From Voacanga thouarsii (taxonomy: Eukaryota > Streptophyta > Magnoliopsida > Gentianales > Apocynaceae), in the NCBI GenBank assembly GCA_026120185.1, contig JANUWF010002057.1, positions 1,364,001 through 1,428,000 of the forward strand: a stretch of 64,000 bases of DNA, written 5' to 3'. The notes under the pieces were generated by a model. That model made no database searches, was not told the DNA's origin, and saw nothing but the letters and a program-made list of their open reading frames with translations. Of the stretch, positions 42,246-53,539 are shown in pieces. Numbering within the stretch: position 1 is the first letter of the stretch; every line of letters starts with the position of its first letter. A program made the position numbers and the translations under genes.

Positions 42246-44228
42246 GCTTAGGGTTCCATCTAAATTGAAAAAGTAAAGAGGTTGTAGAAATCTACCAGTT
42301 TGTTGTTCAGATTTTTTTTTTATTTTTTTATAAATATGATTTCTTTTTTGGTCCAAATTCAGTCTTGATTTTATATGCTTTTTGGGTTCCTTTGGAATAA
42401 TTCATTTGTTTGTTGTTTGTATTTGATTGGTCCCAGATAAGTTGGTTGGAAAGTGAGAGGAAGGAATTATAGCCCTTCTCCTCCAAGAGGTTATATCCGA
42501 AAAAGATGCCCAAGTCCAAGGGATAGATATGGTGGTCGGAGCCATGATGGCCTTACTAGTGTTTTAGTTTGCAATCTTCGGCATGACTAAGGTTGAAGTT
42601 TTAGTTAATTTTCCCTAACCCTTTCTTTTGGCAAAATTGCCAATGTTCTTTGAGGCTTCAAATTTAAACTTGTTTGATTCAATGTCTTAAACATTTTCCC
42701 TTTAGTTGTCTGAAAGTATGTGCAACCTTTTATTATTTTTCAGAACACTAAATACAGTTGTGAGTGCTTGTTTTGCTTGAAGGGGCATGCCATGATTTAA
42801 GTTTACTCTGACATCTATTTGCTCAAGAGAATTGAAGGGGTATGCCATTATTTAAGTTTATATTGACATCTAATCGTTCAAGAGATTTTATGTATACAAT
42901 GGCTATTACTTTGCTTTCCTATATGTGTGATAGTCCGGATAGCGAGTTTGTGTTGAGGTGGATAATTGATTCTTGTTGTTTAGCTCAAATGCATTGTATG
43001 TTTTTCTGTTAGTTCTTAGAGTCAAAGAAAGTTCCATAAGGGCCTTTTCCCCTGCATCCTTAGGTCATATTTATGAATGGATAAGTTATTTCTATGACAA
43101 ATGATCAGCCATTGAATTGTTATCTTTGACGGCTATTGTTTTAGTATCTCCTTTTTGGCTTTAAATGTTTTGTTAAACTTGTGCTGCTATGATTTTTGGT
43201 TTCTCATGCCTTCTTAGGACCTCCGAAGGCCATTTGGACAATTTGGCCCAAATAAGGATATCTATTTGCCAAGGGATTATTACACTGGGTGAGCTTGTGT
43301 AGATGTTATGATCTAATTTTCAGGATACTAAATTTTTGGATCTTATATATAATTTAGGTACACTCTATTCTTCAAATTTGAGCCTCAAATTTTGTTTGTC
43401 AAAAACTGCAATATCTTTTTCCAATCATCTTATTTGTTGTTTATTATCTCAACTGGGTGGTCTGCTTTATTAAATTGTTGGGATTTAGCAGCGAAATAAG
43501 AATTTTGAAGACTCCAATCAAGTAGGAAGAGTTCTGTTCACAACTTCACATCAATAAAGTAGTAAGAGTGCAATATGATGTTAATGGTAGTGAAGACTGG
43601 AAGGATTGGGTCTGAATACATTGTGAAGATATGAAGATTTCAAGTCATCTTAAACTGATATTGACAAGGTCAGCTGCCATTTGTTTGCTTGTGTGCTTAT
43701 CATTGCCTTCTGTGTTACTGGGATTGATTCAGTTGACTATTTTAAGAGTGGATCATTTCAAAATTTCTTATTGTTCAGGCTTTGGCTATATTATTTAGTA
43801 AAGTGAACTCTAAATTTTAATGTGTCATATACTTATGAAATCTTTTTCTTTTTCTTTGTTATATAAATTTGTTCTTTGAGTATTTCTTTTCTGGAGACGC
43901 TGTCTGTCTGAGGTTATTTTGATTGACAAATAGGCAGTAGTCATACTAAAAACATTTTAACCTAGTCATCCTATTGTGATCACATTTTGATTCTGGGAAG
44001 ACCTCTCACAGATAGCCTTTCTCCTTTAAGAACCATTGTGGTTACATTTTCTTTACTTGCTCTCTATTTTCTCTTTCTTGTAGTGAACCGTGTGGCTTTG
44101 GATTTGTCCAGTATTTAGATCTTGCTGATTTTCTTGAAGCTAAATACCAGATGGATGGTCAGGTGTTTTAGGGCAGGCAGTTAACAGTTGTTTTTGCTGA
44201 GGAGAATAGGAAGACGCCCAAGAAATGG
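42246..44228 (+). pseudogene. Truncated, intron-retaining duplicate of the SR gene
   Basis: Collinear with 16025-18090 of the intact SR gene, introns included, so it arose by DNA duplication. Exon 1 equivalent is 42453-42590, exon 2 is 43217-43288, exon 3 is 44084-44227. Lesions: the start codon is GTG, exon 1 ends in a stop and has lost its donor through a small deletion, the exon 2 acceptor region is shortened, RNP1 reads CGFGF instead of RGFGF, and a TAG interrupts exon 3 (CAG to TAG). Exons 4 and 5 (the RS domain) are absent because the copy stops at the left edge of the inverted-repeat element at 44.2 kb. Confidence 0.92.
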
Positions 44229-45215
44229 GGAAATTCTTACATAGATCCGGTCCACGGCCCAACCTGTGGACCGGGTGGTCCATACATTGTCGGAGTGCGA
44301 CATTGGTCTATTTTCAATAAAATATTCTAAAATCCCAATTTTATCAATTTTCTTATTTTTTCCATTTTTTCCATCAACCATGGTTACTGATTTTCTCTTT
44401 TATTGCCATCACAGAGGATTACAATCAAAATTTCTCTCTCTCTCCCCCTCCCACCCCTCCTTCGGGTCTCTACCTCCCCCCTGCTCCCGTCTCCCCATAC
44501 TTTGGTCTTTCTCCCTTCTCTACCTCCTACCCCTCATCCGATCTGTCTCGTCGCAAAAGATTGCTGTTGTACACAACTTCAACCAATATAACAACATACC
44601 TGACCCAAGAAATTCATATACTCAACTAAGAAAATCCACTTAGATGTCCTTGCCGGCAGCCCTTCTACTTCTATTATCGGCTTGGGTTGTCTAAACTATA
44701 ACAACAGATCGACCACCATAACAACATTCCCAGCAGCCTCTTTGACCAAATCTTCAACAATCATTTCCTTAGAGACATTCTCTTTTGTATCCTATTTTCT
44801 CTTATTTATGTAAGCTACTGTTCATAATCCCTATGTTTTTTTGTATATATTTTTTATAAATGATTTTGTGTTCGAATCAGTTGTTATTTTCTCATGCTCT
44901 ACTTCATAATTTCTTTATTTTTGTTATAATTCTGGAAATAATGTGGCCTTTGGCTTTGAATTCAATTGCGTGCACTGTGTGTGATAGTGCGTATATGAAA
45001 TAGTTTATATGGAGATTTTTGGGCAATTGCAGTGATGAGCTTTTTTTTTATTTTTGGAGAAACAGTGAGGTTTTGCAGTAATTATGGGGGATTTTTTATT
45101 TTTTTTGTCGAATTTAATTGTGAGAAAGACCAAATGTGCGCTTGTTTTGTTACTTTGACGGGTTTCTTTGGAACTTTTCCTAGTTTATTTTTGTTCTTCT
45201 GAGTAGTAAATATTG
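44225..45215 (+). repeat. Left terminal inverted repeat of the Pack-MULE
   Basis: The CT-rich block gives open frames of ~125 codons (44266-44643) that are mirrored on the other strand of the right arm (49478-49046). These reflect the repeat, not a gene. Its first 60 bases contain a small palindrome, GGTCCACGG...CTGTGGACC. Confidence 0.8.
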
Positions 45216-45832
45216 GATGACTTGTCTAGAATTCTTGCATGTATTGAATATTCATCAAGTTGGAAGAACAAAAATCAGTTGAAAGTTTAGTCCTCTTGCA
45301 AAACTGAAGCTCTGGAAGAAGACATTTTTTTTTTCTTCTTCTGTCTTTTTGTTTAACATTCAATTTCCTTGGAGCTTGATGGAATTTCAGGAGTTTAGGT
45401 CCTTAGTTTGCTTTGTTTTAATTTGGGAGAATAGTTTTTAGGTGCTACATTTCATCAATTTGGCAACTTTGGTCATATTACTTTAGCTTTGGAGAAGGGG
45501 AGTGCAAAGAAAAAACCCGCAGGAAAATGCAACCGTCATTATTTAGGTAATGGATCTCGGAAGATAAATATCTTGCTAAAGGTGAGGCAATGATGCATCC
45601 CTTTATTTTTATCAAAGTCATTACATTTGTCTCGTATGTAGTATAGTTTGCTCATAAACAATGCAAAAGATGAAAGCTGAAGTATAGTTGATGTGGAAAA
45701 GTTAATTATGACTAATAAGTTTTTAGTCCAATGCTATATTCATGTGTTTTAGATTTCCAAGATTTCTCTTGAAAATGCTTATTGATTCTTGGGGATATTA
45801 AACATTGTTACATTGTTGACCTCTTATTGCAG

Positions 45833-46065
45833 TTGAAGCTCTTATTGATCAAGACAAGGGTGATGAACATGAAGGTGGAGCCAAGGACGGCACACCACCA
45901 TATTCTGGGGCACTTGATTGTGCTCTCAAGACTATTAGGGCTGAAGGACCAAATGGCCATTTACTTTACAAGGGCTTTATTCCCACAATTTCTAGGCAGG
46001 GGCCTTTCACTGTGGTTTTGTTTGTGACTCTGGAGCAAGTTAGGAAAGTCCTCAAGGATTTTTAA
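45833..46065 (+). pseudogene. Captured last exon of a mitochondrial dicarboxylate/tricarboxylate carrier gene
   Basis: Begins after an intron-like TTGCAG and ends at a stop at 46063. Reading across two frame shifts gives IKTRVMNMKVEP (the mitochondrial-carrier signature region), PYSGALDCALKTIRAEGP, LYKGFIPTISRQGPFTVVLF and VTLEQVRKVLKDF, i.e. the C-terminal third of the plant DTC carrier, which exchanges 2-oxoglutarate, malate and citrate across the inner mitochondrial membrane. The parental protein is ~300 aa; only about 75 residues are present. It is on the plus strand inside the inverted-repeat element. Confidence 0.8.
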
Positions 46066-46724
46066 TCCTTAGGGCGAGTTTTGTAACATGATTATTAACC
46101 AAGAATGCTATTCTTTATGCAAATTCATTGATTACATTCGTTTTTAACATGATGTCTTATGTTAATGAATGGTCATTTGAATCATATTATAAACACATAA
46201 TAATGACAGTTGGACACTTAGTATCACAATTCGACAAAAGAATTTCCAATGACTGAGGTTACATTATTGCAAACTAAGGTAAACGAGACATCTGAATATC
46301 TTTACAACTGAAATATGAAACCTAACATAGAGACTAGAGCAAAACTTTTCCATTTCTATTTGTTTATGGAGCGAAAGGTTAAGCTACAATGGCTAAAGAG
46401 GATTGCAGTGTAGAAATCCTTATACAAATTAGAATCTCCTAACACACTAGGTGGTTTGTAAACAACTCAAAACCTGCTTGTAAGCATTTCAAATATCCAT
46501 TTTCATCTCAATGACAACAAATTTGTACATTCTGCGGTTTGGAAGGTGTCTTCACTTGCCTTCCCTAGTAGGTTGTGTCGTCTGATGAGAATCATTGTTT
46601 AGAACTACTAAGATCTCTGTTACAAGGTTGCTCATTAATTGGCAATTTAAATCTCAACACTCCAACTAGAAAGGCTGTATCTCTCCACTTGTAGACCAAA
46701 GATAAGGATCTCGTAACACAACCA
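46066..46724. other. Pack-MULE interior between captured fragments
   Basis: No coding recognised. The first part may be the 3' UTR of the captured carrier gene. Confidence 0.45.
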
Positions 46725-48520
46725 ATCATCATCATCTAGAATTTGTCCTTGGAGTAGCTTTTGAACGGCCCTTTTCTCCCCGTAGGAAGCTTTCGCATTT
46801 TCCTCTCGTCTAAGTTTGGGTGGCCATCTGTTCTTCCTTTATCTGATTGATTATCAGAGCTGTGAAGTGATTGAGAATAGATTTTTGATCCTTCATTAGT
46901 TTCCAATGATTGACTCTCATATCCTTACACTATATCCATATTGTGACCAAACTGGCGAGCCTCTGATCCTCTACTTTTTTCAGGATTTTGAGTGAGCTGA
47001 CTCGAACTCCAGCCTTTGTTAATATTCTGGAGCTCATTTGCAATTGGGGTATGTCGTTCCTTTAATAATATGAGTCAGTTAGTTAAGTTAGACAACGCAG
47101 AAATGGTGGAATTAGCTCCCTGTTAGTAGAACATGTGAGATGAGTGAATTTATGGATCAGAATATGAAACAAGTTAAAAACAGATAGTATAGATGCGAGT
47201 GAAAGTGGTCACAATCAAATCATGCTCATCTAAGAAATTACTTAAATTGACAGTGGCTAGAAGATATATTCTTACACTTTACCGCTAACATTGCCTCTTT
47301 CATTTGGGTATCAGATCCTATTAATATTTAATAGACATTCTCACTTCTATAATTCCATTTCTTAAAAATAGAAGAACATGTAACATACTAATTCCAAATG
47401 CATTCCCAATCGTTCACTCAAAATATTCACAACATGCACTTGTAGAAAAGCTAAAACTAACCTCACTCCTGCTAGTAGACTTTCTGGACCTGGTATAATT
47501 ATGCCCGCCAGACCTTGTTCCAAGTAAGACGCAGCTTACCAAAGGTCCAGCAGATTTTTTACTTTGTACTTGGTCTATTTGTTGATTATGAAGTGAATTT
47601 TCATGTGTTGATGACAAAGATTCTTACTTCCCGTCTTTGTCATTGTTGGTCTTCTCCAAACAAGAATCATACTACACAAGAGAATATTTTTCGCAAAAGC
47701 TGTATAAACTTAGTGCAATTGTTTATCTGCTTGCTCTGTGTCAATATGGTAGTGAGGACATAACTGATATCACAAGTGGCCCAACATAATCTTCTTTACT
47801 AGTATTCATGGAAGAGAATTAATTGAACAGTTAGGTAAAATAAATTAGTTTCGTATAGAAATAAAAGGCAAAGAGAATTCTGTTCCATTATCCACATAAT
47901 CTTAGCTCTTAACTCATCTGGTAGTTTAGTTTGTAAGGGAATCAGAATTTTCTACTTCCAATAGAATTATCCAATCAGAAAATCAATAATACTTCTTCCA
48001 AAATCAATCCCACGAAAATGCATACCTACTTCTCGCAGACCTGTCATGGATGTGTGGGGTAGTTGCAATTTCAATATGTTTCTATTTATCCTTGCTATAA
48101 AAAAAGAAGGGGGCAAAAAGATGATAAATTTTTTTAGAAACAATGACCATGAAAAGCAACTTAAACTTGAAATAAATTTAAATCCATTTCTAAGTAGCAA
48201 GAGGCATATAGCTAAGTCCAACTGATTGAAGAAATACATAAACCAGAAATAGAATCTCTTATGTTAAAAAAAAAAAAAAGAAGGTAATAAAACCTGACGG
48301 AAGAAACCTCATGGCACACTCGTGTATAAATTAACCGTAACAAGAATAAAAATAAGCCACAATATTACTTTTTTGCTTTGCTAGTTGGATCGGACTATTA
48401 TTGATCGCTTGTATCATCTCAAAACATAGAGTTCTATTCACGTTGTTGATTTAGCTGCAGTCCAAGATCATTAGCCTTCTGCGTCAAATTGGCAACATTT
48501 GCCTCCGCTCAAGCAATTTC
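46725..48520 (-). pseudogene. Captured exons of a probable REN1-like ROP GTPase-activating protein gene
   Basis: Minus-strand pieces separated by intron-like gaps: a coiled-coil piece NVANLTQKANDLGLQLNQQR (about 48520-48420); a Ser-rich piece with SSTHENSLHNQQIDQVQSKK (about 47605-47545) and TRSGGHNYTRSRKSTSRSE (about 47518-47462); then IANELQNINKGWSSSQLTQN and a basic tail ending RKMRKLPTGRKGPFK (about 47060-46740). The LNQQR coiled-coil end and IANELQN block resemble the C-terminal region of plant PH-RhoGAP proteins of the REN1 type. Several stops occur. The family call is from memory of the motif order and is tentative; that it is captured multi-exon coding is more secure. Confidence 0.5.
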
Positions 48521-48544
48521 AACAAGGTTAGTCGTCTAATATTT

Positions 48545-49499
48545 ACCACTTAGAAGAATAAAAATAAACTAGAAAAAATTCCAAAGAAACCCATCAAAGC
48601 AACAAAACAAGCACACACTGGCCTTTCTCACAATTAAAATTGACCAAAAAAAAAAAAACACCTATTATTACTCCAAAACCTGGCAATTTCTCCAACAATT
48701 AAAACAAGCTTATCATTGCAATTGCCCAAAAATCTCCATAAATTATTTCATATACGCACTGTCACACACAATACACGCAATTGAATTTAAAGCCAAAGGC
48801 CACATTATTTCTAGAATTATAACAAAAACAAAGAAATTATGACACAGAGCATGAGAAAATAAGAACATATCTGAACATAAAATCATTTATAAAAAATATA
48901 TACAAAAAAATATATAGAGATTATGAATAGTTTCTTACATAAACAAGAGTAAAATAGGATACAAAAGAGAATATCTCTGAGAAAATTGTTGATGAAGACT
49001 AGGACAAAGAGGCTGTTGGAATGTTGCTATGGTGTGGCTGAACTGTTATTGAGGTTTAAACAACTCAAGCCGATAACAGAAGTAGAAGGGCCTCCAAAGA
49101 ATGGCATCTAAGCTGGCTTTCTCGATTGAGTGGAATGAATGAACTGCTTGGGTCAGATCTGTTGTTATATTGGTTGGAGTTGCGTACAACATCAATGCTT
49201 CGCGACAAGATAGACCGGAGGAGGGGTGGGAGGTAGAGAAGGGAGAGGGACTGGAGTAGGGGGAGACCGGAGGAGGGGTGGGAGATAGAGACCTGAAGGA
49301 AGGGTGGGAGGGAGAGAGAGAGTGAGTGAAACTTTGATTGTGATCCCATGGCGGTAAAAGAGAAAAATTGGTAACCATGGTTAACCATGGTTGATGGGAA
49401 AAATAGTAAAAATAAGAAAATTGAGGAAAATGGAATTATAGAATATTTTAATGAAAATAGACCGGCGTCGCTCTTCAATTGAGGGACTGACTACTCCCT
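48545..49499 (-). repeat. Right terminal inverted repeat of the Pack-MULE
   Basis: Inverse of 44.2-45.2 kb with numerous substitutions and indels, e.g. a duplicated GGAGGAGGGGTGGGAG block at 49211-49285 that occurs once in the left arm. Confidence 0.8.
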
Positions 49500-51260
49500 A
49501 ATTTCTATTTTATTAGTGCATCCTTTCTTAAGTGAAAACAAAACTAATGTTCCCCAATAGATCTTAAAACAAAATATTCGTTCCTCCAATCCTTTTTTTT
49601 CCCAAGTAAAAACAAAGAAAAAAAAAGTGAATATATTTTACACATACCTTATTGTTTTCGTCAATGTATATATTTTTCTCTCCTTCCCCTTAAAATAAAA
49701 GTAATAAATTAAATATTTAATCGTTAATAAACTGACTGTCAAAATATTTTATTAAAAAAGATATCGTTATTGTATATTTTAGAAGAATGCTATATGTTTG
49801 CCATTTGGCTAATCGTCAAGAAAAATATTTGATATCCAATAAGGCAAAAAAGAAGTGATTTAATGCTAGTTCTTCCTTTCTTGTCATCTATTTATTCTTT
49901 TTGTTTAAATGTACATTTACAAGAAAATTCTTCTGTTTTTTTTCCTTTTTTTTCATGTATTTGCACAATACAAAAAATTATTAAAAAAGAAAAAATTTGT
50001 CAAGTAATTCCTACTATAGTTATTAATCAAGTAATATTCTAACAAGGTTCACTTTTCACTTGACAAATATTGGGGTAAGAAAGAAAAAAAATCAACATTA
50101 TTTTAAAAAATTGAAAACTAACCAAAAATTCCAAAGGAACAAAATCTAGATAGATATATTTGTCCAAGCAAATTATTTGTTTCGCATGGGCAGATCCGAC
50201 GGCCTAGGCAATAGAGAGCTAAAGCGTGAGGGCAACCAAGGGTCCAAAATCAGAGAGGCCAAAGCCGATCCAACGCCAAAAAAGAAGTACAAAGTATAGA
50301 GGCTCCGCACGTGAAGTGACGGGAAAATGGGGTAAAATTAAAATTTATAAATTTGCTACCTCGTTAAAATGAAAAATAATTTTATAAAATTATTAATATT
50401 AGATAATTATCATAATCCCTTCTGAAGAGGTTTCTTTCCATATATAACTCTTACTAATTCTAATTACAAATAAAAAATAGTAAATTTAAAATATGTAAAT
50501 TAAAATTTTATCTAGAATGTTTAAAATTTTAAGAAATTGATGAAGGACAAAATATAAAGAAATTACATAAAAAAGTTCAGAATTAAAAAATTCAATATAT
50601 TGTCAAAAATGTTATACAAAATATTACACAAAAAATTATTAAAAGAAGAAAGAGTGAAAGGATTACTAAATATCAATTTAACAACTTAAAATTATTGTTT
50701 TATTCTTTATAATTAGAAAAGGTAAGAAAGAGTTGAATACGAAATGAAGCACTTTTAAAGCGATCTTGATTGATCTCTAACATTCATTATTTAATATTGA
50801 TAATTTTATAAAATTATCCTTCACTTTAGCGGAGTAGCAAATATACATATTTTGATTTTTTTTTTTTTGGCCTAAGAAAAATGAGTACAATGGAAATCCT
50901 ATTATAAACTTGATTCAAAATATAATTAAAAAAATAAAATATAAACTGTAAAGTAAATGAACTATATGAAAAGAGAGAAATAAGAGAATCACTTAAATTC
51001 AATTAATTTGATATCCTATTCGTTTATATAAGACCCATTTTTTTTGAAGTTTAGATACATTATCCTAAAAAAAGAAATTAATCTAATAAATGTAATATTA
51101 TTTTATCTATTAATAACTTTATAAAAACAAACAGTTATAATTATATTCTGAATAAAAGGATAATATTAGAAATTGAACAGTCACATTTTTCTTCAAGCTA
51201 AATTGATAGTTTTAGAAAATAAACAATCACCTTATTGATTTCATAATACTGCCCCTTAGA
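49500..51260. other. AT-rich spacer, no gene recognised
   Basis: Very AT-rich with stops in all frames. A GC-richer island at about 50185-50335 (CATGGGCAGATCCGACGGCC...) stands out but matches nothing I can name; it may be an eroded repeat. Confidence 0.5.
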
Positions 51261-51264
51261 TGCT

Positions 51265-52430
51265 TATTTTCAAACTCTCGGAAACATCTTGTTAAAAAAC
51301 CTTCCTAGGAAAGGCGTTGTGAGACAAAAACCTAGCGAAGGAAAACATTTGATTAGGAAAAAAGAGTAGCCCTGTGAGACAAAAACCTAGTAAAAGAAAA
51401 AATTAGTTAGGAAAAAAGAGTACACTAAATATATATACACACATATATATATATATATATATGTATACACACTCCCCCTATTGATAATATCTTCAAGATG
51501 ATTTCATACCTTTCAGCCGACGTATTCCAATTTTATGCACTATTTTTTGGACCAAACCTGCCAGTCGGATCGTGAACCGATCTCTAAATCGGTTTGATCC
51601 TTTACTTTAAATCATTTTTCTCCAAAACTATTTTATTTTGTTCAAAAATCATTATAAATCAGTCGGTTCAACCGAATTGAGCCGTTCTTCTTTTTTTTTG
51701 TGCTAAATAAGATAATATATTCATATAAAAGAAATAAAATATACAGAAGGACTAAATATTACTTAGTAATAGAGAAAATATCATAATTTTTTTCTATTTT
51801 TGTTATTTAGACCTTTATAAACTTGAATTATAATATATTATTGATCAATTTTATTCTTTAAAATAATTATATTTTTAAGTTTTAAAATATAATATTACCA
51901 ATTCAATTACAGTTTAATTGTGGTTGGACAATTGAACTGTGAATCAGTAAATTTTTCTACTCGATGTCCAATCCGGTTCCAAAAATATTAATTTTATGTA
52001 CTAATTTTTCAAAAAAAGCAATCGACAAATATCTTAGCGAATAAGTCTGTCAAATTATCACATGATCGAATTTGTTTCACATCAATTTCATCTCTCTTCT
52101 AGAGTTAATGAGTAAAGAAAAGTTTTGGTGAAACATATATCGTCCTATCTCCTTTAATATGTCTACTTCTTAATTGAGTTGTATAAGTTATATTTTATTC
52201 ATAAGGAGGTGTTAGAATTTCTTTTTCTGAAGATGAACTACAATTTTCTCAAATATAATAGATCATTGATTTCAACTACATACATTATCGGCTTGCCTCA
52301 TGAATAACAATAATTTCTAGTATGAATAAAAGAAATGGCTGCTATGGATTCTTTTGTAGAGTGTCATGATGCACCACCACATGTAAATAAATAACCAATT
52401 TGAGAACATATTTTATACATATCAAATGGA
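51265..52430 (-). mobile_element. Fragment of a Copia element related to copy C
   Basis: About 52015-52420 is homologous to 21540-21970 (RNase H region of copy C), both on the minus strand. To its left, 51265-51420 holds two copies of a GTGAGACAAAAACCTAG motif with AGGAAAAAAGAGTA, a block commonly seen near RT/RNase H coding of plant Copia elements. A MITE (51546-51994) and a TA/CA microsatellite (51430-51472) interrupt it. No complete domain or LTR remains. Confidence 0.65.
51546..51994. mobile_element. MITE, second copy of the 33.5-kb family
   Basis: Starts TTTTTTGGACCAAACCTG and ends CGGTTCCAAAAATATTAA. It shares the internal blocks GTGAACC...CGGTTTGATC and CAATTCAATTACA with 33470-33920. 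The flanks TTTATGCACTA (left) and TTTATGTACTA (right) look like a target duplication of about 9-11 bp with one change, which would favour a Mutator-type MITE. Confidence 0.65.
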
Positions 52431-52834
52431 TAACAAGAATTTTCATAACCAATCAACTTTTACAAATGTGATCGAAGACTTAAAAATTTTCAAAATGTCT
52501 AATCGAGGCAAAAATTTGAGTAGGACTAAAAAGGTAATGCATTTATTAGGCAATGTTTGTTTTCTCTATCTCTCTTCAGAAATTCTTGAAGGAACAACTT
52601 GTTTCTTTACCTAACTCTTGCCCTTTAAAATTTGTCAATTGCAAAGATTTATTTGAATGGATAGAGAGGGAGCTCTTACAATTTTGGCATTCTTTTTATT
52701 TCTGGTGTACAATTCTGGCTCAAATTTTATGTTTACACAATTACTTCACAAGGCACCTTTTCTCCATTTTTGAACATATCCATTCGTTGTTAGAATAATT
52801 TTTGTTTACATGGTTGTTTTTATTATTTATGTTT

Positions 52835-53059
52835 GACAATGACAAGGAAGAACTTAGATCAGAATTACATGAATGTGAAGTTGGAGATTTTGTAAGAAAT
52901 ATGAAAGCAGCAGAAAGGGCATCATTGGGGCTTATGTGCAAGGACATCATTGATATAGGGAGGTTAATGTGGCTCAAGAAACAGGGTCTACAACAAGCTC
53001 AGATTGTCAACTATGTTCCACCTATCATTCCTCCAAAAAACCATTTATTGATTGCTAGG
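52835..53059 (+). pseudogene. C-terminal fragment of a TRM13-like tRNA 2'-O-methyltransferase gene
   Basis: About 75 open codons contain ERASLGLMCKDIIDIGRLMW, QIVNYVPPIIPPKNHLLIAR and a preceding acidic region. This order (LGxMCKxIIDxGRxxW, then KYVPxxISPENHLLIAR) resembles the C-terminus of plant TRM13, which methylates position 4 of some tRNAs. The catalytic core and the CHHC finger are not found upstream, so it is a fragment. The preceding frame (52426-52798) is not recognised. The call is from motif memory. Confidence 0.55.
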
Positions 53060-53539
53060 AATGGATTTTATTCCTCCGATGTTTTTGCATTCTTATGCGC
53101 TATGAGCAATTGTTGTATTGATAGGTATACCTGATGAAATTCTGATTGATGAGACTGTTGTTGACATTTAGGTAAACTATGGAGTTCAATGCTTGAGAAA
53201 GTTATTTAGGTTGAACAATATTTTCATTAAGATTGAGATTGCCTTCAAATTTATTTCAATTTTAGGTAAAAAATGTTCAAAAATCTCCGAAACCCAATTT
53301 GGTACTGGCTTTATCCCATTAGAAGTGAAGAACCGAATCTCCATTTCGGGACAAGTCAAGATAGAGATTTTGGAACTGCAATTCGGGACTAGTATTGAAG
53401 ATACGTGAGAATTGAAATTTCAATGCAGTACTAGGGATACCGAAATCCCCAAATCGGACTGAACCATGAGCACCCGACTAATAATATCACCAGTCTTTTA
53501 TTAATGTGCTAACCCACAATTGGCACACTTCTTCTAACA
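53060..53539. other. Spacer with an unplaced repeat-like segment
   Basis: 53280-53470 contains recurring CCGAAA/CGGGAC motifs (CCGAATCTCCATTTCGGGAC, CAATTCGGGACTAG, ACCGAAATCCCCAAATCGG), suggesting a decayed repeat. No gene. Confidence 0.4.

Larger units (their letters stand above)
44225..49499. mobile_element. Pack-MULE: gene fragments between ~1-kb terminal inverted repeats
   Basis: The left arm (44225 to about 45215) is found inverted at about 48545-49499. Shared landmarks include the CCATGGTT region, the CT-rich stretch (44431-44560 versus 49190-49320), AATATAACAAC, TTGAATTCAATTGCGTG and a GTGTGCTTGTTTTG-like segment. No transposase is present. The interior contains intron-bearing host-gene fragments on both strands. 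Long terminal inverted repeats with captured genes fit a Mutator-like Pack-MULE. The outermost ends differ between arms (the left starts GGGGAAATTCTTAC; the right is shorter), and I could not define a target duplication. Confidence 0.8.

Noticed and set aside
44266..44643. Ser/Pro/Leu-rich 125-codon frame and its mirror at 49046-49478
   Set aside because: Both come from the CT-rich block of the two terminal inverted repeats and match nothing else.
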